DNA from: Paraburkholderia unamae
Lineage (GTDB): Bacteria; Pseudomonadota; Gammaproteobacteria; Burkholderiales; Burkholderiaceae
DNA length: 64,000 bases
Reading direction: 5' to 3'
Assembly: GCF_003268775.1 (NCBI RefSeq)
Contig: NZ_QLSU01000022.1
Span: 1-64,000, forward strand
The notes beneath the pieces were generated by a model. That model ran no database searches and was not told the DNA's origin. It was given only the letters and a program-made list of their open reading frames with translations. The position numbers and the translations under genes are program-made. Each line of letters opens with the position of its first letter. Position 1 is the first letter of the stretch. Of this stretch, positions 58,555 to 64,000 are shown piece by piece.

Positions 58555-58854
58555 TTAGCCAAATTTGAACAGGATGCCGTGCCCGCCGCGCGGGTATTCC
58601 CATTCGATGTTGTTGTGCTCGGCGCACAGGATGCGGCAACTGCCGCATTCGAGACACCCATCCGTGATCAGCGTGACAGAGCCGTTGCCTTCAGCCTTGT
58701 AGCACGATGCCGGGCACACAAAGGTGCAGCTTTTCGCGCCGCACTCGCTGGTACAGACATCCGCGTTCCTGATGCGGATATGCGGCCGCCCCGCGTCCAC
58801 ACGGTAGCGGTTCTGGAACAGTTTTTCCTCGACGTTGACAGCGACGGTGTTCAT
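58555..58854 (-). CDS. fixX: FixX ferredoxin-like protein
   Basis: A 99-residue ferredoxin of the FixABCX electron-bifurcating system. Cys patterns CTSECGAKSCTFVCPASC and CLECGSCRILC support the family's [4Fe-4S] binding. It passes electrons from FixC toward quinone. Its ATG overlaps the fixC stop by 4 bp. Reads leftward as part of fixABCX. Confidence 0.92.
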   Translation of the reverse strand: MNTVAVNVEEKLFQNRYRVDAGRPHIRIRNADVCTSECGAKSCTFVCPASCYKAEGNGSVTLITDGCLECGSCRILCAEHNNIEWEYPRGGHGILFKFG

Positions 58855-60164
58855 CGAAATGCCCTCCAAAGTTTGTATGCGTCGCCCATGAGGCCGGTGA
58901 GCGAGCGACCTTTGCGAAAGCTCGCGATGACCTCCTGCTTCTTGGTCGTTTTGTCGACGCCGTCGACGGTGATCATTGTCCGGGCGGCGTTCGCAACGAG
59001 GTCCGGGTAGGTCGTGAAGAACTGCGGATTGCGGTGCAGAATCCCCGGCATGTCGCGGTATTTGTGCAGATCCTTCATCACGAAGCTGCCATCCAGCGCG
59101 GCCTTGTACGGCGAAAGTGCATTTGCACGGTAGCCTCGTCCGGCCGCTTTCGCGTCGATCACCGTTTCGGCGGCGAGTCGCCCGGTCGTCATCGCGAGAT
59201 TGGAGCCCTCGCGATGTGCGGCGTTGACGAAGCCGCCCGAGTCGCCCACGATCATCCAGCCGTTGCCGTATACCTGCGGGATGGCGTGGAAGCCGCCCTC
59301 GGGTATCAAATGCGCGCAATACTCTTTCATTTCCCCGCCGGCAATCAGCGGCGCGATGGAAGGGTGGCGTTTCATCTGTTCGAGCAGTACGTAGGGACTC
59401 GTCCGGTTCGGATTCCTCTTGAAGTCGCTCAGCATGCAGCCGACGCCGATGGTCAGCGACTCCTTGTTCGTGTAGAGGAATCCCGTTCCCATCATCCCGT
59501 CGGTGATCCGGCCGACCATTTCGATCACGACGCCTTCTTCTTCGCCAATGTTGAAACGCTGGCGAATCGTCTCTTCGGGCATGAAGAGAATCTCCTTCAC
59601 GGCCAGCGCGACGTTGTGGGCCTGGATTTCACCGTGGAATCCGGCCTTGCGTGCAAGCGTGGAGTTCACGCCGTCTGCGAGGATCACCACGTCTGCGTAG
59701 ACGTCGCCCTGCTCGCGATCGCATTGCACGCCAACCACCTGGTCGCCGTCCATGATGAGATGGTTGACCGTCGTCTCGCAGATCAGTAGTGCGCCGGCTT
59801 CACGCACCTTGGCCGAGAACCACTTGTCGAACTGGGCACGGATGATCGTGTAGCGGTTGTACGGTGGCTTGTTGTAGTCATCGCTACGCATGTGTGTGCC
59901 CACGAACGACGTGTCATCGAGCATCCACATGCGCTGCTCGATGATGTGGCGCTCGAGCGGAGCATCGTCCCGAAAGTCGGGAATGATTTCTTCAAGCGCT
60001 TTCGCGTAAAGGATCGCACCTTGCACGTTCTTGCTGCCTGGATACTCGCCGCGTTCAATCTGGAGCACTTTCAGGCCGGCCCTGGCCATCACGTAAGCTG
60101 CGGCGTTACCGGACGGCCCGGCGCCGACGATAATTGCATCGAACTGCGAGGGTTTCTTCATCAT
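58851..60164 (-). CDS. fixC: FixC flavoprotein (ETF:quinone oxidoreductase-like)
   Basis: A 437-residue FAD protein. The N-terminal dinucleotide motif is IIVGAGPSGNAAAYVMARAG; later VVILADGVNSTLARKAG and MIVGDSGGFVNAAHREGSNLA are typical of FixC/ETF-QO. In the FixABCX complex it receives FixAB electrons and works with FixX to reduce quinone, while ferredoxin/flavodoxin is reduced for nitrogenase. AGGAG lies before ATG 60164; 7-bp gap after fixB. Confidence 0.94.
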   Translation of the reverse strand: MMKKPSQFDAIIVGAGPSGNAAAYVMARAGLKVLQIERGEYPGSKNVQGAILYAKALEEIIPDFRDDAPLERHIIEQRMWMLDDTSFVGTHMRSDDYNKPPYNRYTIIRAQFDKWFSAKVREAGALLICETTVNHLIMDGDQVVGVQCDREQGDVYADVVILADGVNSTLARKAGFHGEIQAHNVALAVKEILFMPEETIRQRFNIGEEEGVVIEMVGRITDGMMGTGFLYTNKESLTIGVGCMLSDFKRNPNRTSPYVLLEQMKRHPSIAPLIAGGEMKEYCAHLIPEGGFHAIPQVYGNGWMIVGDSGGFVNAAHREGSNLAMTTGRLAAETVIDAKAAGRGYRANALSPYKAALDGSFVMKDLHKYRDMPGILHRNPQFFTTYPDLVANAARTMITVDGVDKTTKKQEVIASFRKGRSLTGLMGDAYKLWRAFR

Positions 60165-60171
60165 GTTCTCC

Positions 60172-61290
60172 TCACGCGGCCTGTTTGCCGCGCAGCGCCA
60201 GGTGATCCGCGAACGCCTGCGTGAGCGCCGGCAGCACCTGTAGCGCATTGCCGACGATACCGTAGTGCGCAAAATCGAAGATCGGCGCGTTCGGATCAGT
60301 GTTGATCGCGACGATCACGTCCGAGCTTTCCATGCCGACGCGGTGCTGGATTGCGCCGGATATGCCGGCCGCGATGTAGAGCTTCGGCCGCACGGTCTTG
60401 CCGGTCTGGCCGACCTGGCGCTCGGCGTCGACCCAGCCCGCCTGCACGCATGGACGCGTAGCGCCGACTTCGCCGCCCAGCACGCGAGCTAGCTCGAACA
60501 CTAGACGAAAGTTCTCCGGATTCTTCAAACCTTTGCCGCCGCTGACGATCACGTCGGCATAGGGCAGGTTGATCCGGTTGCTGTTAGCGTCCGCGATGAA
60601 GTCGAGCAGCTTCGTGACGATCTCTGTTTCGATCATGCCGAGTGTTTCCTGCACGATCTCGCCGCTGCGATCGGCCTGCGCGTTCGGCATCGCCATCACA
60701 CGCGGACGTACCGTGGCCATCTGCGGTCGATAGGCGAGCGTCATGATCGTGCACAGCAGCGAACCGCCGAAGGTCGGCCGCGTGGCTGCGAGCGCGCGCG
60801 ACGCCGGGTCGATGTTCAGCTCTGTGCAGTCTGCGGTGAGACCGGTGGCGAGCGTCGTGGCGACCGAGCCCGCGAGATCGCGCCCCATCGAGGTCGCGCC
60901 GAGCAGCAGGATCTCTGGCTGATACCTGTTGACGAGATCGGTGAGCCCCTTCGTGAACGGCTCGTTGCGATAGCCAAGCAGTGCCGGGTCGTGCATCACG
61001 TAGGCCTTGTCAGCACCGAAGCCAAACGCCTCGGCAGCGAACCGTTCAAGCGGCTCGTCGGGGCCGCCCAGCACGGCGACCGCTACGTTGCCGCCAAGCT
61101 TGTCGGCGAGCTTGCGCGCCTCACCGAGCAGTTCCCACGATACGCTGTGCACGTGGCCGCGATCGTGCTCCAGAAAGACCCAGACACCTTTGTAGGATTT
61201 CAGGTGTTCGGGCAGTTCGAGGTTGCGACCGCCGGCGCGCTTTGCGGGTGCAGCCGGTTGTTTGTTGTTGGGGACGGCGGGCGAGTTCAT
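60172..61290 (-). CDS. fixB: FixB electron-transfer flavoprotein alpha
   Basis: A 372-residue ETF-alpha homologue. The N-terminus has a ~30-residue Pro/Ala-rich extension, then GVWVFLEHDRGHVHSVSWEL; the FAD-binding C-terminal domain is seen in SGGKGLKNPENFRLVFELAR, KLYIAAGISGAIQHRVGM and VIVAINTDPNAPIFDFAHYG. It pairs with FixA as the bifurcating flavin dimer. ATG overlaps the fixA stop. Confidence 0.94.
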   Translation of the reverse strand: MNSPAVPNNKQPAAPAKRAGGRNLELPEHLKSYKGVWVFLEHDRGHVHSVSWELLGEARKLADKLGGNVAVAVLGGPDEPLERFAAEAFGFGADKAYVMHDPALLGYRNEPFTKGLTDLVNRYQPEILLLGATSMGRDLAGSVATTLATGLTADCTELNIDPASRALAATRPTFGGSLLCTIMTLAYRPQMATVRPRVMAMPNAQADRSGEIVQETLGMIETEIVTKLLDFIADANSNRINLPYADVIVSGGKGLKNPENFRLVFELARVLGGEVGATRPCVQAGWVDAERQVGQTGKTVRPKLYIAAGISGAIQHRVGMESSDVIVAINTDPNAPIFDFAHYGIVGNALQVLPALTQAFADHLALRGKQAA

Positions 61291-62135
61291 GGAGTTTCCT
61301 TCATCAACAGATCTGCTTCCAGCGTCGGATGGCGGGTAAAGATCTTTTGCAGCAGATTCAGCGACACGTCGCGCAGGCTTGAGGTATCGAGTTCGAGCAT
61401 TTCCGCTTTCTCGCTGCGGGGCGTGGGGCCGAACACCTTGCTGACCACGGTCGGCGAGCCTTTCAGCCCGATCTTGCTGATGTCTTCGATGCCGGCCTGT
61501 TCGCGGTTCCATTTGCGCACCGGATAACCCGCTGCATGGATCATTGAGGGCAGTGATGCGAAACGCAACTCGTTGGTGTTCTCGAGCATCGTTACAAGGC
61601 ACGGCAGTGCGGTTTTCAGCACCTGCACGCCGCCTTCAGCGCGGCGCTCGACGACGATCGTGCGCGCATCAAAATCAGGTTCGACGATCCGCGACACGTA
61701 GGTGAGCAGTTGCAGCCCCATGCGTTTCGCGATGCCGGGACCGACCTGCGCAGTGTCGCCGTCGATGGTCTGCTTGCCGGTGAACACGATGTCCACGGCC
61801 TGCTCTTTTGCGATCTGCCGGATCGCGGCAGCAAGCGCGTAGGAGGTTGCGAGTGTGTCGGCGCCAGCGAACGCGCGGTCGGTGACGAGCACCGCGTCGT
61901 CAGCGCCGTAACTGATGCACTTGCGCAGCGCATCTTCGGCCTGTGGCGGTCCCATGCAGAGCATGGTGACCTTGCCGCCGAAGCAGTCCTTCAGCCGCAG
62001 CGCTTCCTCCAGCGAGAACAGGTCGTACGGGTTGACGATCGCCGGCACGCCCTGGCGCATGATGGTGTTGGTGACAGGATGAACCCGGATTTGCGCTGAA
62101 TCCGGAACCTGCTTGATGCAGACGACGATGTGCAT
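61287..62135 (-). CDS. fixA: FixA electron-transfer flavoprotein beta
   Basis: A 282-residue ETF-beta homologue: MHIVVCIKQVPDSAQIRVHP, NPYDLFSLEEALRLKD, VFTGKQTIDGDTAQVGPGIA and KWNREQAGIEDISKIGLKGSP are characteristic. It binds NADH-side flavin in FixABCX. It begins 12 bp after nifW, with GGAG before the ATG. Confidence 0.95.
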   Translation of the reverse strand: MHIVVCIKQVPDSAQIRVHPVTNTIMRQGVPAIVNPYDLFSLEEALRLKDCFGGKVTMLCMGPPQAEDALRKCISYGADDAVLVTDRAFAGADTLATSYALAAAIRQIAKEQAVDIVFTGKQTIDGDTAQVGPGIAKRMGLQLLTYVSRIVEPDFDARTIVVERRAEGGVQVLKTALPCLVTMLENTNELRFASLPSMIHAAGYPVRKWNREQAGIEDISKIGLKGSPTVVSKVFGPTPRSEKAEMLELDTSSLRDVSLNLLQKIFTRHPTLEADLLMKETP

Positions 62136-62147
62136 GGCGGCTCCAGA

Positions 62148-62486
62148 TCAGGCGGCATCGCGGGCCGGTAACGACGCGCGCAGGTTGTCGAGGGAGACGT
62201 GCTGCCTTCCGTCCACGTCCTGAAAGACCTTGAACACTTTTTCCTCGGCGGGCGTGGAGATAACGAAATCGTTGTACGCCTTCAATAGCAGGCCGTGATA
62301 GAGCGCAAACATTGCCGCCTCGTTGTCCTGCGGCAGCGCATCCTGTTGACGGATGTACTGGAAGAAGCGCTTGAGAATATGCAGACGGCTCACGTTCACC
62401 ACTTTCTGGTCGAAGCTAATGCGGAAAAACTGGAGAAAATCCTCGGCGGACGAGAGGCTCTCCAACTGCTCGATGAATCCTTGCAT
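62148..62486 (-). CDS. nifW: NifW nitrogenase-protective protein
   Basis: A 112-residue small protein matching NifW: LESLSSAEDFLQFFRISFDQ, KVVNVSRLHILKRFFQYI and the C-terminal VFKVFQDVDGRQHVSLDNL. NifW binds the MoFe protein and helps its maturation or oxygen protection. Start 62486 (MQGFIEQL) follows homology and lies 5 bp after cysE. Confidence 0.9.
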   Translation of the reverse strand: MQGFIEQLESLSSAEDFLQFFRISFDQKVVNVSRLHILKRFFQYIRQQDALPQDNEAAMFALYHGLLLKAYNDFVISTPAEEKVFKVFQDVDGRQHVSLDNLRASLPARDAA

Positions 62487-62491
62487 GTTGG

Positions 62492-63298
62492 CTACTCCCC
62501 AATGTACGAAGCGGACGATGACGGAAAGCGCGTGGCCTGCGCACAGGACTCGTCGCAGCATCCGCACTTGCTGGCTGCGGCGCACGGGCCGGTATGCGCG
62601 GTCTGCTCAAGATGCGCCACGCGCTCAAGCAGACAGGCGAGAGCCTTGCCGACCGGGTCGGGTATCAGATGGTGGTTCAGGTCGAAACCATAGGGAGCAG
62701 GCCTCGTGGCCCGTGCGACGATGCGCCCTGGTATGCCGACCACGGTGACCCCCTCTGGCACCGGGTCGATGACGACGGAGTTGGCTGCGATGCGGGCGTG
62801 GTGCCCGACCACAATGGGACCAAGAATCTTCGCTCCCGCGCCGACGACGACGTGGTCACCGAGCGTCGGATGCCGCTTGCCCGGATGCCAGCTCGTGCCG
62901 CCGAGCGTGACCCCGTGATAGAGCGTGACATCGTTGCCGATTTCTGCGGTTTCACCGATTACGACGCCCGCGCCGTGATCGATGAAGAAACGCTCGCCGA
63001 TCACTGCACCCGGATGGATATCGATATGGGTGAACATCCGTGCGACATACGAAAGCCAGCGCGGCGCATAGCGCCAGCCGCGACACCACAGCGCGTGGCC
63101 GATACGGTACGCCGTGATCGCGTGTATGCCTGGATAGATCGTCCATACTTCGAGATGGCTCCGTGCAGCGGGATCACGTTCGTGGACGCAGCGAAGATCC
63201 CCCCGCAGCAGCGTCCACCACGAACGCCTCGATGCGTCCAGTGCATACTGCGGTGCGGACGATGCCGCGTCAGGCATGGTGCTTCGAAGCTCGCTCAT
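62492..63298 (-). CDS. cysE: Serine O-acetyltransferase (NifP-type)
   Basis: A 268-residue CysE-like acetyltransferase. The left-handed beta-helix hexapeptide repeats are clear (HPGAVIGERFFIDHGAGVVI, ETAEIGNDVTLYHGVTLGG). Catalytic His residues are in DHGAGV and LYHGVT. The C-terminus has an unusual Cys-rich tail (ASKCGCCDESCAQ). In nif clusters this isozyme (NifP) boosts cysteine for FeS-cluster synthesis. Its ATG overlaps the nifV stop by 4 bp. Confidence 0.92.
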   Translation of the reverse strand: MSELRSTMPDAASSAPQYALDASRRSWWTLLRGDLRCVHERDPAARSHLEVWTIYPGIHAITAYRIGHALWCRGWRYAPRWLSYVARMFTHIDIHPGAVIGERFFIDHGAGVVIGETAEIGNDVTLYHGVTLGGTSWHPGKRHPTLGDHVVVGAGAKILGPIVVGHHARIAANSVVIDPVPEGVTVVGIPGRIVARATRPAPYGFDLNHHLIPDPVGKALACLLERVAHLEQTAHTGPCAAASKCGCCDESCAQATRFPSSSASYIGE

Positions 63299-64000
63299 GA
63301 CACTGTCTCCAGCGCGCCGTTTGCTTCGGCCAGGAATCGGTACAGATCGCTCTCGCTCGGCGCCTGCTTGTACTGGATCGCGAAATGACGGATGCGGTGG
63401 AGCAGCATTGGGACGAGCCGATCGGCGATGCGCAGGCCGAGCGCATCGTAAGCCTGGCGCACACTCTGGGAACCCGAGTGCTTGCCGAGTACTACTAAGC
63501 GCTGCCGGCCGAGTTCGGCGGGATCGAATCCTTCGTAGGTAGTCGGGTGCTTGGCGATACCGTCGGCGTGAATGCCCGACTCGTGTGTGAAAACACCTGC
63601 ACCGACGATACTCTTGTTGAGTGAGACGGTGCGGCCAGATGCCTGTTCAACCAGGCGTGAGATGCCCAGCAGCGCCGTGGTGTCGACTCCGGTGTCGCGG
63701 CCGAGCAGGTGACGCGTGCCCATGACGACTTCCTCGAGGGCGGCATTGCCAGCCCGCTCGCCGAGACCGTTGACGGTCGTATTGGCGTGCGTGGCGCCCG
63801 CGCGCAGGGCGGCGAGTGTGTTGGCCGTGGCCAGTCCGAGATCGTCGTGCGCATGTATCTCGATTTCAAGATCGACCACGCCGCGCAGCCGTGCGATAGC
63901 TTCGTAGGTGGAGAACGGGTCCAGCACGCCCAGCGTGTCGGCAAAGCGAATCCGTTGCGCGCCACATTGCTGAGCATGCTGTGCGACCACAGCCAGGAAT
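63295..64000 (-). CDS. nifV: NifV homocitrate synthase (5' end outside window)
   Basis: C-terminal ~235 residues of homocitrate synthase, which condenses acetyl-CoA and 2-oxoglutarate to make homocitrate for the FeMo-cofactor. Present are RIRFADTLGVLDP, the metal-binding HAHDDLGLATANTLA, NTTVNGLGERAGNAALEEVV, FTHESGIHADGI and LGKHSGSQSV. The gene runs off the right edge, so its start and the N-terminal catalytic barrel are not seen. Confidence 0.92.
   Translation of the reverse strand, partial: FLAVVAQHAQQCGAQRIRFADTLGVLDPFSTYEAIARLRGVVDLEIEIHAHDDLGLATANTLAALRAGATHANTTVNGLGERAGNAALEEVVMGTRHLLGRDTGVDTTALLGISRLVEQASGRTVSLNKSIVGAGVFTHESGIHADGIAKHPTTYEGFDPAELGRQRLVVLGKHSGSQSVRQAYDALGLRIADRLVPMLLHRIRHFAIQYKQAPSESDLYRFLAEANGALETVS

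Noticed and set aside
1..64000. CRISPR arrays, tRNA or rRNA genes
   Set aside because: I looked for regularly spaced repeats, tRNA cloverleaf-type motifs and rRNA-like conserved stretches and saw none.

Overview
The window looks like a chromosomal or megaplasmid segment of a Paraburkholderia/Burkholderia-type betaproteobacterium. The coding bias is GC-rich, and there are Burkholderiales-typical families (DUF4148, short H-NS-like protein, DUF4142/cupredoxin/ECF operon). The right end is a diazotroph gene order read leftward: nifV-cysE(nifP)-nifW-fixABCX-ferredoxin. No rRNA, tRNA or CRISPR array was seen.

Layout. (1) 1-7.4 kb is an accessory edge: a DUF4142/cupredoxin/ECF sigma operon running into a transposase remnant, a SET-domain gene, DUF4148, and a run of small island-type genes (H-NS-like, ClpX-type zinc finger). 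(2) 7.4-19.9 kb is a catabolic block. A haloalkane-dehalogenase-like gene lies opposite an 11-gene, tightly overlapped operon: aldehyde dehydrogenase, GntR regulator, class III CoA-transferase, acyl-CoA carboxyltransferase, an SsuCBA-like ABC importer, two SDRs and two FMN-type monooxygenases. (3) 20.8-46.8 kb is the most striking part, a fluoride-response island. I find nine copies of the fluoride (crcB-type) riboswitch aptamer, five on + and four on -, most with a recognisable sigma70-like promoter just upstream. Each heads a different transcription unit. (4) 47-57.7 kb holds MgtC, small membrane and hypothetical proteins, a Nudix gene, a broken PmrA/QseB-like response regulator, a phoU with an in-frame TGA, and an IclR regulator. 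(5) 57.7-64 kb is the nif/fix cluster, with nifV cut by the window edge.

How the fluoride island may work. The riboswitches appear to switch on: a MutS-like ATPase pair; a Cys/His metal-site protein with a dynamin-like GTPase; a HAD phosphatase; an operon of DUF190, pyrophosphatase, two enolases, a TfoX-like protein and a second DUF190; a six-gene Hyf/complex-I-like membrane complex; a CLC-F antiporter that is now a pseudogene; a four-module Cys/His protein; an ACT protein with a dynamin/Cys-His fusion; and CrcB. Enolase and pyrophosphatase are classical fluoride targets, so one arm replaces poisoned enzymes. CrcB exports fluoride. The Hyf-like complex may restore ion or proton gradients. The GTPase plus Cys/His-module pair occurs once as two genes and once as a fusion, which suggests an uncharacterised membrane or metal-handling function. 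Riboswitch links to crcB, CLC-F, enolase, pyrophosphatase, MutS-like and hydrogenase-like genes have been reported. The dynamin/Cys-His/ACT part and the density of nine switches in 26 kb are what look new to me; novelty was not checked against databases.
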